Shown here: positions 1 through 9,043 of the stretch, in pieces
Layout: each line of letters starts with the position of its first letter
How positions within the stretch are numbered: position 1 is the stretch's first letter
Assembly (NCBI GenBank): GCA_051418075.1
Contig: JBPRGG010000153.1
Coordinates: 1 to 35,426, forward strand
Reading direction: 5' to 3'
Length of the DNA stretch: 35,426 nt
Origin: JBPRGG01 sp051418075
Lineage (GTDB): Bacteria; Bacteroidota; Bacteroidia; Cytophagales; Cyclobacteriaceae
The notes under the pieces: model-generated
The model's database searches: none
What the model was told of the DNA's origin: nothing
Seen by the model: the letters and a program-made list of their open reading frames with translations, nothing else
Translations under genes and position numbers: made by a program

Positions 1-224
1 CCCAAAAAAATCAAGACAGAAAAAAAATGCCCACACCTGCCGCGGCCATACGTTCGGGGCCATCGTAGCTTGGGCACACCAGCCTACCAGCATTTTCTGT
101 CGGACCAACGCTGCTTTTGATTTTCATATAATCATAGTCCTTATATAACTCATAGTTCAGAAAAATTCAATGGCGGTCAGCGGTCGTTGGTCGTCCGTCA
201 AAAAATAACGACATGCGTTATTTG
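1..224 (+). repeat. Dispersed structured intergenic repeat, copy 1 (left-truncated by window edge)
   Basis: This stretch is clearly related to 9560-9805 and 17095-17370. Shared landmarks in the same order are the A-rich GACAGAAAA..ATGC block (15-30), a GC-rich core with CCTGCCGCGGCC and GGGGCCATC, then GCATTTTCTGTC (90-101), GCTGCTTTTGAT (about 111-122), and a tail with GTCAGCGGTCGT and CCGTCAAA (about 175-203). The blocks at 15-30 and 90-101 are inverted repeats of each other, so the core would sit in a long hairpin. The first part of the element, which carries a further hairpin in the other copies, lies outside the window. No conserved reading frame was found. The remaining bases to 396 are AT-rich and should hold the promoter of the next gene, but no perfect TAnnTTTG box is present. 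Confidence 0.8.
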
Positions 225-396
225 TTTTTTCTACAAATGACTTAAAAGTCTTCAAAATATTCGAAAGGCCAATTCAGAATCATTGAAGGCTGTACTAATT
301 CTCTGTTTTTATTTGTTTTGCCAAAAAAATCACATATATTTTAAACATCAAATTGATAATTTGTGCCTTTGATTTCATTTTTATCCATATATTTTC

Positions 397-2934
397 ATGA
401 AAAATCAATTAGTATTTGCCCTCTTGCTATTAGGAGTTGCAGTTAATGCCTATAGCCAATGCAAAATAGCCACAACCTATGTTCATCCTGAATTCACCAA
501 TGATTACCTGCAAGATATTATATTTATAAATGATTCAGTAGGTTATATTGTTGGAGGCTCTACGACCATATTAAAAACGATGGACAGGGGGCATTCCTGG
601 GAAAAAATACCGGTTGATTTTGAAAGAGAGGATCTCATCATCTATGGAATTACCCTCAACCCAGCAAAAGATTCCTTGTTTATTTATGGACATGATCTTT
701 TTGTGACTGATCTGGAGTTTAATCAAATTACCTTCATTAGTACGCCAACAACTATTCTTGACCTGGAAATTATATCCAACGGGAACTGGTTATATGCTGA
801 TAACAACGGAAACGCTTATTTAAGCAAATCAATGGGCGATACATGGCAGAAAAACGCCTATTTTTCAGGCACATGCCAGTTTGATGCAGTGAATGATCAG
901 GTGATCTATGCCTTCTTACCTCATGAATACGAATTATATAAATCCATAGATGGGGGAAATTCCTGGGGTTTTCAGCATAAACTGACTAGCTACTACAATA
1001 CCATGCATGCGGTGGATGAAAATACCCTGGTGTTAGGTGGTGATGGCTCTGTAATTATTAGTACGGATGGAGGAAATACATGGAAATCCAGGGGTTTTGA
1101 TCCCTCTTATGGACGTGTGATAGAAATGGAATTTGAAGATCCGGAAAAAGGTTATATGATTGTCTATGAAACCAAGAATTTTAGTTCTCATTTGCTTAAA
1201 ACCATCAATGGAGGTAAAAGTTGGCAGCAAATTGATCAATTCAGTAACGGGTTTAATCAGCATTTTAAGGATTTTCATATTACATCTGATCAAATGATCA
1301 TCTTGATAGGAAGGTTTGGGCTGATAGTGCAAATTGATGAAAAAGATTTGAACTGGAATAAGTATAGCGGAAAAATTACCCCATTAATCACCTCGACTGA
1401 TCAGGCTCCCTCAGGTTTAATATATGGAGCTGCTAACCAGGGACAGTTGGTAAAAATAGATCCCGCACGAGACTTTTTTGAAGTGGATACTCTACAATAT
1501 GAGGTAAACTTTAAACAAGTAGCTGTTGTCAATAATGATACTATTTTTGTAATGGCAGATAGCCTGCTTATCAGAACCGTGGATGGAACTTCTCAATGGG
1601 AAACCATCTTTCAAAATACTGATTCGGATCAATTAGTGTCTATTCAGGCAGATGAAACAGGGAGTGTATGGCTGGGAACAGCAGGTAATATCTGGTTTTC
1701 ATCAGATAACGGCAACACGTTTAAAAATGTGTTTTCTTTAGATGATTCGCAAACCAGAATTTCATATGCTTACAGCCTTAATGACAGCACCGGTTTTATT
1801 GCTTTGGAGGGTGACAAAGCTCGTTTACTAAAGTCAACCAACTATGGATTAGCATGGGATACAGTATTTGTTTCAGATGGTAAATATGCCAGCATAACCA
1901 CCATTAAGTTCTTGAATGATACCCTTGGGTTTATAAGCGGTAATAATAATGTGTTGTCTAAATCTGAGGATGGTGGAGAAAGCTGGAGTCGTATGTATAA
2001 TAATGTCACCAATTCAACTGGAAATATTGAGTTTTTAGATGAAAATATCGGTTATTTGGTGACTAATTATGCTGTGTTAAGAACAGGTGATGGTGGAAAT
2101 ACCTGGAAGGAAATTTATTATGATTGGTTCCAGCATTTGGAAGATCTGGTGGCTTTGGAGAAAGAAACTGTTTTAGTTGCTGGAAGGGGTGGTTTGGTTC
2201 TAGAGCTAAAAACTGAACCTGATGAGATCACCTACAGTTCATATCAGGAAGAGGTATGCCTGGACCATCAAATTGAAATCACTTTGAATCCTGTTCAGGG
2301 AACCGTATATCAATGGTTTATGAATGGGGAGTTGGTTTCCAATACAGCAGGTATCAGGATAATGCCTGCTGCCCCGGGGACACAAGAGATAAAAATGGTG
2401 AGAACCAATGCCTGTCAGTTAACGGATACGATTCTTCATGAAGTTGAGGTACTGGATGAAACCAGACCGGTAATCCCAGAGATAACTTTTGAGCGGGATA
2501 CCCTGTTTACAACTGCCAGCCATCAGGTATATTGGTACTATGAAGAATCATTAATAGAACAACAACATCAGGATTACTTATTAACAGATCATTATGGCAC
2601 TTATTACGTGATTGATTCTAATCGCTGTGCAGGTACAAGATCAGAGAAATTTGAATATTCAGCCATCACCGCTCTGGATCTTTCAGATAATCAACCTTAT
2701 AAGATATATCCCAATCCTGCCCGGGAGCAGGTTTTTGTTCAAATTAGAAATAACCAGCAAATTGAATCTGTTGAACTTTTGACAATGTCAGGTCATTTAG
2801 TGGTTCAGGTTGATCATCCGGCAGGAATTCAATGGATAATTAATTCAGATGGCATTATGGCAGGTACCTATCTCCTTATAATAAAATCAAATCAAAAGGT
2901 TTACAAAAATTTACTTTTACTGACTGATCAGTGA
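397..2934 (+). CDS. Secreted T9SS type A cargo with Asp-box (BNR/Ycf48-like) repeats
   Basis: An 845-residue exported protein. Residues 1-20 form a signal peptide (KNQLVFALLLLGVAVNAYS, then Q-C). Residues about 25-610 contain at least seven motifs of the type GGxSW/GGNTW (for example GHSWEKIP, GGNSWGF, GGNTWKSR, GGKSWQQ, GGESWSRMY, GGNTWKEI). These are Asp-box turns of a sialidase/Ycf48-like beta-propeller. An Ig-like segment follows (about 615-700, with VCLDHQIEIT and YQWFMNGELV). The last 78 residues, from YKIYPNPA (about 768), are a typical T9SS type A sorting domain ending in a conserved Y/L-rich strand with a basic residue (SNQKVYKNLLLL). The protein is therefore expected to be secreted through the outer membrane and anchored on the cell surface or released. 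Its ligand or substrate cannot be inferred, and no enzymatic residues of sialidases are evident. The ATG at 397 is the only start that gives the signal peptide. Confidence 0.9.
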   Translation: MKNQLVFALLLLGVAVNAYSQCKIATTYVHPEFTNDYLQDIIFINDSVGYIVGGSTTILKTMDRGHSWEKIPVDFEREDLIIYGITLNPAKDSLFIYGHDLFVTDLEFNQITFISTPTTILDLEIISNGNWLYADNNGNAYLSKSMGDTWQKNAYFSGTCQFDAVNDQVIYAFLPHEYELYKSIDGGNSWGFQHKLTSYYNTMHAVDENTLVLGGDGSVIISTDGGNTWKSRGFDPSYGRVIEMEFEDPEKGYMIVYETKNFSSHLLKTINGGKSWQQIDQFSNGFNQHFKDFHITSDQMIILIGRFGLIVQIDEKDLNWNKYSGKITPLITSTDQAPSGLIYGAANQGQLVKIDPARDFFEVDTLQYEVNFKQVAVVNNDTIFVMADSLLIRTVDGTSQWETIFQNTDSDQLVSIQADETGSVWLGTAGNIWFSSDNGNTFKNVFSLDDSQTRISYAYSLNDSTGFIALEGDKARLLKSTNYGLAWDTVFVSDGKYASITTIKFLNDTLGFISGNNNVLSKSEDGGESWSRMYNNVTNSTGNIEFLDENIGYLVTNYAVLRTGDGGNTWKEIYYDWFQHLEDLVALEKETVLVAGRGGLVLELKTEPDEITYSSYQEEVCLDHQIEITLNPVQGTVYQWFMNGELVSNTAGIRIMPAAPGTQEIKMVRTNACQLTDTILHEVEVLDETRPVIPEITFERDTLFTTASHQVYWYYEESLIEQQHQDYLLTDHYGTYYVIDSNRCAGTRSEKFEYSAITALDLSDNQPYKIYPNPAREQVFVQIRNNQQIESVELLTMSGHLVVQVDHPAGIQWIINSDGIMAGTYLLIIKSNQKVYKNLLLLTDQ

Positions 2935-2952
2935 TTCAGCATTACCTGAAAA

Positions 2953-3147
2953 TCAGGAGATGATCTGCTTCACTCTGCCTACCTTTCCATTTTCCAACCG
3001 GACCTTAATGCCATGAGGATGGGTAGAACTTTTGGTTAAAATGGCTTGAACGGTTCCTTCAGTGAGTTTTCCCGTTCTTTGATCCTGTTTTTGTACGATA
3101 TGAACCCGGAGTCCGGGTTTGATATCAGCACGATTGTTTCCATTCAT
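2953..3147 (-). CDS. YwbE-family small protein (DUF2196)
   Basis: A 64-residue protein resembling the YwbE family of uncharacterised bacterial proteins. It has the recognisable core IKPGLRVHIVQKQDQRTGKL, then EGTVQAILTKSSTHPHGIKV and RLENGKVGRVKQI. The family is small, basic and beta-rich. Its molecular role is unknown, although the fold suggests a nucleic-acid-associated KOW/SH3-like module (inference). The gene starts 3 bases after the stop of the upstream protease gene on the same strand, so the two are almost certainly cotranscribed. It converges with the T9SS cargo gene ending at 2934, only 18 bases away. A short hairpin CCTGA-AAA-TCAGG at 2945-2957 spans the junction but has no T-tract. 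Confidence 0.8.
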   Translation of the reverse strand: MNGNNRADIKPGLRVHIVQKQDQRTGKLTEGTVQAILTKSSTHPHGIKVRLENGKVGRVKQIIS

Positions 3148-3150
3148 AAT

Positions 3151-4611
3151 TTAAAAATAATAAGAATAATAACCCTTCACCCCATTTTTATTGACACCTT
3201 CGATAATCACCCGGCCTCTCAGGTTAGTCAGGTTGTTTTCCAGCTGTCTGGGATCTTCAATGGGCTGTTTGTTGATGGAAGTGATGATAAACCCTTCCTG
3301 AATGCCTAATCTTTTAACAAATCCTTCCTTCACCTTATTGATGCGTATTCCGTGGTCTATATCAAGCATGTCCATTTCCTCATCGGGCAACACTTCCAGG
3401 TCGGCCCCCAGTTTTTCTGAGGCATAGATCTCTCTTTTCAACAAGTTGGTGGTGCCTAAACGGTTGGTCAGGGTCAGCCTTTTTTGCTGGACCTTGCCAT
3501 TCCTTTTATAGGTAATATTGATGGCATCGCCGGGAGAATAATAGGAAATGGTTTCTTCAAAGATGGCGCGGCTATTGATTGCTTCCCCGTTGATTTGCAG
3601 GATGATATCGCCTTTTTGCAAACCGGCTTTATCAGCAGCGCCATTTTTTTGAATATAGCTTACGACCACCCCGGTCAGTTCCTCTACTTCCAGTTGCTGA
3701 GCGATTTCCGGATCCATATCCAGCACATCAGCCCCTAAAAAGGCTTTTTGAACCTCACCGTAGTTGATCATATCATCAGCTACTTTGGTGACGATATCTA
3801 CCGGCACAGCAAAACCATAGCCGGCATAGGAACCGGTTTTGGAAAGAATAGCGGTGTTAATACCTACCAGTTCACCATCAATATTGACCAGGGCCCCGCC
3901 ACTGTTGCCCGGGTTGATGGCTGCATCAGTTTGTATAAATGATTCAATGGGGAAATCACTTTTCAAAATATTGATCTCGCGGCCTTTGGCGCTCACTATC
4001 CCGGCCGTAACAGTTGATTGTAAATTGAAGGGGTTTCCTACCGCAATCACCCATTCACCCACCTGGAGGTCATGCGAGCTGCCAATGGTGATGTTGGGCA
4101 GTTTTTTGGCTTCGATTTTCAGGATAGCTATATCAGTAGATGGGTCAGACCCCACCAGTACCGCCGGATAGGGCTGCTTATTATGAATAACCTCTATCTG
4201 ATCAGCTCCATCAATTACATGGTTATTAGTGATAATATATCCATCAGAGGTATAAATTACACCTGATCCACTACTGATGGTTTGCCCGGTACGGTCACCG
4301 AAAAAATACTCAAACCAACTGTTACCATATCTGGTTTGGGAGACCGTTTTAATATATACTACACTGGTAGTGCTTTTGGAAGAAGCTGCTACAAAATCCT
4401 TGTCTGCCATCACCGTTTCAGTTCGGTAATTTGTCGCCAGAGGCTGGTTGGAAGAGGAATTGATCTGGGAAAAACTATCCTTACTGGCCTGTTGTACCAT
4501 AGGCTCAGCCTGATTGGTTAGGGGAGGAACCTCCAGATAATGGGTATAGGTAAAAGCTCCGGCTAATCCCGCTACAAATCCTGTAATGATGGTTTTGATA
4601 GTTTGCTTCAT
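3151..4611 (-). CDS. HtrA/Do-type periplasmic serine protease with two PDZ domains
   Basis: A 486-residue envelope quality-control protease/chaperone of the DegP/DegQ (Do) family. The N-terminus (residues about 5-22) is a hydrophobic signal or anchor. The trypsin-like domain carries the full catalytic triad: His131 in ITNNHVIDGA, Asp160 in DPSTDIAILKI, and Ser237 in NPGNSGGALV. Two PDZ modules follow. The first contains GVVVSYIQKNGAADKAGLQ and GDIILQINGEAI (about 310-375). The second is degenerate and ends with EGFIITSINKQPI and the C-terminal NLRGRVIIEGV. Length and layout match Bacteroidota Do proteases. It is divergent from the gh3-dxr-rseP operon, with 101 bases between the starts, and is followed by the YwbE-like gene. 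The name degP/htrA is plausible but cannot be told apart from degQ. Confidence 0.95.
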   Translation of the reverse strand: MKQTIKTIITGFVAGLAGAFTYTHYLEVPPLTNQAEPMVQQASKDSFSQINSSSNQPLATNYRTETVMADKDFVAASSKSTTSVVYIKTVSQTRYGNSWFEYFFGDRTGQTISSGSGVIYTSDGYIITNNHVIDGADQIEVIHNKQPYPAVLVGSDPSTDIAILKIEAKKLPNITIGSSHDLQVGEWVIAVGNPFNLQSTVTAGIVSAKGREINILKSDFPIESFIQTDAAINPGNSGGALVNIDGELVGINTAILSKTGSYAGYGFAVPVDIVTKVADDMINYGEVQKAFLGADVLDMDPEIAQQLEVEELTGVVVSYIQKNGAADKAGLQKGDIILQINGEAINSRAIFEETISYYSPGDAINITYKRNGKVQQKRLTLTNRLGTTNLLKREIYASEKLGADLEVLPDEEMDMLDIDHGIRINKVKEGFVKRLGIQEGFIITSINKQPIEDPRQLENNLTNLRGRVIIEGVNKNGVKGYYSYYF

Positions 4612-4696
4612 TTCACTTATTCCTTTTTACAAAATATGCTGCTGTTAAAACAACGTAAAAATATTACTTATACGATAGCCTTCCTGCAAAAATTAT

Positions 4697-4704
4697 TACA
4701 TTTG
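4697..4704 (+). promoter_or_regulatory. Candidate -7 promoter element upstream of gh3-dxr-rseP
   Basis: TACATTTG is a perfect match to the Bacteroidota -7 consensus TAnnTTTG. No TTG-type -33 element is visible at the usual 17-23 base distance. If used, transcription would begin at about 4711, leaving almost no leader before the ATG at 4713. Confidence 0.35.
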
Positions 4705-4712
4705 CTGCCATT

Positions 4713-6212
4713 ATGGGAATCAGATCTATATTAAGTAAACCAGTTGCCGCATTTGTGGTCAGCCAACAGAAAAAATGGGCCGGCCAGCCTTTTGGTACCC
4801 AGCAAAAGGTTTTCGATCAATTGATTGCCGGGGGCAAAAATACTAAATTTGGCCAGGATCATAATTTAGATCTGGTAAAGAATTACGAGGATTTTAAACG
4901 AAATGTTCCGGTCCGGGACTATGAAGACCTGAAATTTTATATTGAAAGGATCTTGCAGGGGGAGTCAGATGTACTTTGGAAAGGCAAACCTGCCTATTTT
5001 GCTAAAACTTCCGGCACTACCTCAGGTACCAAGTATATACCAATAACAAAAGATTCTATACCCAACCACATAAACAGCGCCCGAAATGCCATTCTCAGTT
5101 ATATTCATGAAACCGGTAAGTCTCAGTTTCTGGATGGAAAACTGATCTTTTTATCCGGCAGCCCTGTACTGGATCAAAAGGCAGGGATCAATACCGGCCG
5201 GCTTTCCGGTCTGGTCAATCATCATGTGCCTGGTTATTTAAGGTCCAATCAGATGCCCAGTTATGAAACCAACTGTATTGAAGATTGGGAGTTGAAAGTG
5301 GAAAAAATAGTGGATGAAACCTTAAAGGAAAATATGACATTGATCTCGGGAATCCCTCCCTGGGTACAAATGTATTTTGACCAGATCTATGAAAGGACCG
5401 GCAAAAAAGTCAAGGATGTTTTCCCCCAGTTCTCTATGTTTATATATGGCGGAGTGAATTTTGAGCCATACCGGGCCAAGCTTTTTGATTCCATAGGAAA
5501 AATAGTGGATTCCATTGAAACATATCCTGCTTCCGAGGGTTTTATTGCCTATCAGGATTCACAGGTGGAAGAAGGGTTGTTGCTTTTGTTGAATTCAGGC
5601 ATATTTTATGAATTTATTCCGGCTGACCGGTTTTTTGAAGAAAATCCGCCCCGTTTGAATATAGAGGAGGTGGAATTGGGCAAAAATTATGCCGTCATAA
5701 TCAATAATAATGCCGGGCTTTGGGGCTATTCCATCGGAGATACTGTGAAATTTATCTCTAAAAATCCCTACAAATTACTGGTTACAGGAAGGATCAAGCA
5801 TTTTATATCTGCATTTGGTGAACATGTGATAGGTGAAGAGGTGGAAAAGGCTATGAAATTGACTATGGCGAAATTTAAAGAAGTAGAGGTAGTGGAATTT
5901 ACCGTGGCACCCCAGGTTAACCCGGCTGAAGGTTTACCATTGCATGAGTGGTATGTGGAATTTGCCACACCTCCGGCAGATTTATCATCTTTTGAAAATG
6001 AGGTGAATTTGCATCTGCAAAAGCTGAATGCATATTATGATGATCTTATTTCCGGTAAGATTTTGAGAAAGTTAAAAGTAATACCTTTAAAAAAAGACGC
6101 CTTCAGGAATTATATGAAATCACAGGGTAAGTTAGGTGGGCAAAATAAGGTGCCCCGGCTGGCCAACGACCGGAAAATTGCCGATGCGTTGGAAGCACAT
6201 AAAATTTCTTGA
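4713..6212 (+). CDS. GH3 auxin-responsive promoter family protein (acyl-adenylating, ANL-like)
   Basis: A 499-residue member of the GH3 family. Plant relatives adenylate an acyl acid such as indole-3-acetate or jasmonate and conjugate it to an amino acid; the substrate of bacterial homologues is unknown. The nucleotide-binding loop is present as KTSGTTSGTKYIPIT (about residues 98-112). The downstream motifs YPASEGFIAY (about 272-281) and GYSIGDTVKF (about 335-344) correspond to the GH3 adenylate-binding motifs, and VTGRIKHFISAFGEHV marks the hinge to the C-terminal domain. The protein is cytoplasmic, with no signal peptide. Its stop overlaps the start of dxr by four bases (TTGA, 6209-6212), so translation is probably coupled. 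Family assignment is firm; the reaction is not known from sequence. Confidence 0.92.
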   Translation: MGIRSILSKPVAAFVVSQQKKWAGQPFGTQQKVFDQLIAGGKNTKFGQDHNLDLVKNYEDFKRNVPVRDYEDLKFYIERILQGESDVLWKGKPAYFAKTSGTTSGTKYIPITKDSIPNHINSARNAILSYIHETGKSQFLDGKLIFLSGSPVLDQKAGINTGRLSGLVNHHVPGYLRSNQMPSYETNCIEDWELKVEKIVDETLKENMTLISGIPPWVQMYFDQIYERTGKKVKDVFPQFSMFIYGGVNFEPYRAKLFDSIGKIVDSIETYPASEGFIAYQDSQVEEGLLLLLNSGIFYEFIPADRFFEENPPRLNIEEVELGKNYAVIINNNAGLWGYSIGDTVKFISKNPYKLLVTGRIKHFISAFGEHVIGEEVEKAMKLTMAKFKEVEVVEFTVAPQVNPAEGLPLHEWYVEFATPPADLSSFENEVNLHLQKLNAYYDDLISGKILRKLKVIPLKKDAFRNYMKSQGKLGGQNKVPRLANDRKIADALEAHKIS

Positions 6213-7393
6213 AGCTAACAAACAGAAAGTTGATTAATAATACCCCAAAAAGAATTGCCATATTAGGCTCTACCGGTTCCATTGGAACTCAGGCGCTGGA
6301 AGTAATAAAAGCCCATCCGGATCAGTTTGAAGTGGAAGTGCTTACTGCTAATAATAATGCCGAATTGTTGATCAGGCAAAGTCTTGCCTTCAGACCCAAT
6401 GTAGCTGTTATTTGCAATGATTATTTTTATGATCGAGTGTTTGAGGCCTTAGATCCTGAAGGCATCAAGGTGTATGGTGGATATCAGTCTCTTGTATCTA
6501 CTATGGAGATGGAATCCATTGACCTGGTTTTGACCGCTATGGTAGGTTTTTCAGGGCTGGAGCCCACTATAAGGGCTTTGGAGACTGGTAAGCACCTGGC
6601 CATTGCCAATAAGGAAACCTTGGTGGTGGCTGGAGAACTGGTAACCAGGATGGCCCGGGAACAAGGAGTGAATTTTTATCCGGTAGACTCAGAACATTCC
6701 GCCATTTTTCAATGTATGGTAGGCGAGTTTCATAATCCTCTGGAAAAGATTATTTTAACTGCTTCCGGAGGTCCGTTTCTCGGTAAAAAACTATCCTTTT
6801 TGGAAAATGTTACTAAAGAGCAGGCATTAAAGCATCCAAACTGGGATATGGGAGCCAAAGTGACCATTGATTCGGCTACCTTAATGAATAAAGGCCTGGA
6901 AGTAATCGAGGCAAAATGGTTATTTGGGCTTGATTTAAATAAAATAGAAGTGATCATTCATCCCCAATCTATTATACATTCCATGGTACAATTTGAAGAT
7001 GGATCAATCAAAGCACAATTAGGGCTACCTGATATGCGTTTACCTATACAATATGCCCTGGGTTACCCGGATCGTCTGAAGTCCGATTTTCCCAGGTTCA
7101 GCTTTATGGATTATCCGGAGTTAACATTTGAACAACCTGATCTTTCCACTTTTCGTAATTTACAATTTGCTTATGATGCAATTGGCAAAGGAGGAAATAT
7201 GCCTTGTGTTTTAAATGCATCTAATGAAATAGCCGTGGCGGAATTTTTGAAGGATAAAATCAGTTTTACTAAAATGTTTGATGTAATAGAATCCTGCTTA
7301 AGCAAAATGGAGCATATTACGTCTCCTGATTTTGAAGACTACCTGAATACAGATAAAGAAACAAGAATTAAAGCTTTAGAAATAATAAATTAA
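6209..7393 (+). CDS. dxr: 1-deoxy-D-xylulose 5-phosphate reductoisomerase (MEP pathway)
   Basis: A 394-residue cytoplasmic enzyme that converts DXP to 2-C-methyl-D-erythritol 4-phosphate with NADPH, the committed step of the MEP isoprenoid pathway. The NADPH loop RIAILGSTGSIGTQAL lies at about residues 15-30. The metal and substrate signature VDSEHSAIF, the flexible-loop region ASGGPF, and HPNWDMGAKVTIDSATLMNK with GLEVIEA are all intact. There is no in-frame ATG ahead of the Rossmann motif. The start is therefore TTG, either at 6209 inside the TTGA overlap with the preceding stop or at 6230; coupling favours 6209. The stop shares one base with the start of rseP (TAATG). Length is normal for the family. 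Confidence 0.96.
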   Translation: MKLTNRKLINNTPKRIAILGSTGSIGTQALEVIKAHPDQFEVEVLTANNNAELLIRQSLAFRPNVAVICNDYFYDRVFEALDPEGIKVYGGYQSLVSTMEMESIDLVLTAMVGFSGLEPTIRALETGKHLAIANKETLVVAGELVTRMAREQGVNFYPVDSEHSAIFQCMVGEFHNPLEKIILTASGGPFLGKKLSFLENVTKEQALKHPNWDMGAKVTIDSATLMNKGLEVIEAKWLFGLDLNKIEVIIHPQSIIHSMVQFEDGSIKAQLGLPDMRLPIQYALGYPDRLKSDFPRFSFMDYPELTFEQPDLSTFRNLQFAYDAIGKGGNMPCVLNASNEIAVAEFLKDKISFTKMFDVIESCLSKMEHITSPDFEDYLNTDKETRIKALEIIN

Positions 7394-8751
7394 TGGATGG
7401 ATTAGTAATGGCAGCTCAGATCATCCTGAGCTTATCGATTTTAGTGGGAATTCATGAAGCAGGCCATATGGTGGCAGCTAAATTTTTTGGGATGCGGGTT
7501 GAACAGTTTTCTATTGGATTTCCGCCGAAAATTTTTGGTTTCAAAAAAGGAGAAACGGAATATTCACTGGGTTCTATCCCTTTGGGTGGATTTGTAAAGA
7601 TTTCCGGAATGGTGGATGAATCCCTGGATACCAAGAACCTGAAAGAAGAACCACAACCCTGGGAGTTCCGGTCAAAACCAGCCTGGCAGCGTTTAATTGT
7701 GATGCTGGGAGGGATTATTATGAATGTTGTAACAGGGATAATTATATTTGTAGTGCTGGTGTACCATTTGGGTGAACCTTATATTCCCAAGTCAGAAGTC
7801 AATGAGTATGGTATTGTAGCCTATGACTTGGGGGAGGAAATCGGCTTGCAAACCGGTGATAAGATCCTGGAAGTCAATGGAGCGGATTATCAAAAATTCA
7901 CTGATATCACCGGACTGGATGTATTGCTGGAAGACAATAGTTATTATACCGTAAAGAGGGATGGGGCAACTTTAAAAGTCACCATACCCAATGATTTTAT
8001 TGAAAAATTCTCCGAACAGGATGCCCGAAACCGCTTTATTGAGCCCATAGGCTTTTCCCAGATAGCTGAAGTACTGGAAGGTGGTAATGCCGAACAGGCT
8101 GGATTACTACCAGGAGATATCATCACCCAAATCAATGGAGATACGGTGTTTAATTACCAGATCAATGATATCATCAAACGAAATGCCGGGAACACCATTG
8201 ATTTGACAGTTAAAAGAAGCGCTGAGAAAGATGTACCTGAGACAGAATACAATATTGTTCGGCAAATCCCGGTGACTGTAGGACAGGATAGTCTTATTGG
8301 GATCTCGCATGGTACACATTATGATTTTAGTTATATTGATTATAACCTGGGGCAATCCCTGGTGGAAGGATCAGGGCGGGCTTTCTCAGCCGTATATGTC
8401 AATATCAAGGCTTTTGGCAAGATATTAAGCGGTGATCTATCCCCAACCAAATCCCTGAGCGGACCAATTGCCATAGCCCAGGTATTTGGGGGTACATGGA
8501 ACTGGGAACGCTTCTGGAGCCTGACCGGACTGCTGTCCATGGTTTTGGCATTCATGAATTTACTACCCATCCCTGCTTTGGACGGAGGACATGTGATGTT
8601 CCTGTTGTTTGAAATGGTCTCTGGTCGGAAACCCTCAGATAAATTCCTGGAAGTTGCCCAAAAAATCGGCATGGTATTGTTGCTGGCCCTGATGGTCTTT
8701 GTGATCTTTAACGATATCAGGAAGATTGTAGTGGATTTTTTCGGATTGTAA
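7393..8751 (+). CDS. rseP: RIP metalloprotease RseP (site-2 protease)
   Basis: A 452-residue membrane-embedded zinc protease of the M50 family, which cuts transmembrane segments such as those of anti-sigma factors or remnant signal peptides. The HExxH motif is in the first membrane segment (GIHEAGHMVAAKFF: His21, Glu22, His25). The third zinc ligand region NLLPIPALDGGHVMF is near the C-terminus (about 390-405), followed by a last hydrophobic helix. Two PDZ-like segments lie between: one around GLQTGDKILEVNG (about 150-165), and one around GNAEQAGLLPGDIITQINGD (about 230-250). It is the last gene of the gh3-dxr-rseP operon, starting at the TAATG junction with dxr, and is followed by an intrinsic terminator. 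The dxr-rseP pairing is common in bacteria. Confidence 0.95.
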   Translation: MDGLVMAAQIILSLSILVGIHEAGHMVAAKFFGMRVEQFSIGFPPKIFGFKKGETEYSLGSIPLGGFVKISGMVDESLDTKNLKEEPQPWEFRSKPAWQRLIVMLGGIIMNVVTGIIIFVVLVYHLGEPYIPKSEVNEYGIVAYDLGEEIGLQTGDKILEVNGADYQKFTDITGLDVLLEDNSYYTVKRDGATLKVTIPNDFIEKFSEQDARNRFIEPIGFSQIAEVLEGGNAEQAGLLPGDIITQINGDTVFNYQINDIIKRNAGNTIDLTVKRSAEKDVPETEYNIVRQIPVTVGQDSLIGISHGTHYDFSYIDYNLGQSLVEGSGRAFSAVYVNIKAFGKILSGDLSPTKSLSGPIAIAQVFGGTWNWERFWSLTGLLSMVLAFMNLLPIPALDGGHVMFLLFEMVSGRKPSDKFLEVAQKIGMVLLLALMVFVIFNDIRKIVVDFFGL

Positions 8752-8776
8752 CTGTTTATTGACTTTTGATATTATA

Positions 8777-8815
8777 AAAAAATCAACTTGTGGACTTGAC
8801 AAGTTGATTTTTTTT
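8777..8815 (+). terminator. Intrinsic terminator after rseP
   Basis: A near-perfect hairpin: AAAAAATCAACTTG (8777-8790), a nine-base loop, then CAAGTTGATTTTTT followed by more T residues to 8815. It lies 25 bases past the rseP stop and closes the gh3-dxr-rseP operon. Confidence 0.88.
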
Positions 8816-8878
8816 GTGCTTTCACGAGTGAACTATCCACTTATTGCCAGCACTTCCTTTTTTTTTGGATATTTTCTA

Positions 8879-8944
8879 AACAAAAAGATGTCTTACTGGT
8901 AAAAAAAGTAGATTAAGATAATTTAACAAAAACATCTTTTTGTT
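8879..8944. repeat. 13-bp perfect inverted repeat upstream of mgsA
   Basis: AACAAAAAGATGT at 8879-8891 is repeated as its exact reverse complement ACATCTTTTTGTT at 8932-8944, with 40 AT-rich bases between. It sits about 100 bases ahead of the mgsA start and after the rseP terminator. It could be a regulatory structure or the scar of a small mobile element; no target-site duplication is evident. Confidence 0.6.
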
Positions 8945-9007
8945 GCGAAGTATATTATTAAAATATTAAATATTTGATAATATTATATTTTATAAACGAA
9001 AACGATG

Positions 9008-9035
9008 TAAATTTGACATTGCAAACTTAAATTTG
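9008..9035 (+). promoter_or_regulatory. Two tandem TAAATTTG boxes, candidate mgsA promoter
   Basis: TAAATTTG occurs at 9008-9015 and again at 9028-9035, exactly 20 bases apart; both fit the Bacteroidota -7 consensus. Neither has a TTG at a good -33 distance. The first would give a leader of about 20 bases. The second would give an almost leaderless mgsA message. Confidence 0.35.
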
Positions 9036-9043
9036 AATTGATT

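Noticed and set aside
3484..4266. Several plus-strand open frames antisense to the HtrA gene
   Set aside because: They lie wholly within a gene with intact catalytic motifs and show no protein-like signatures. They are shadows of its codon usage.
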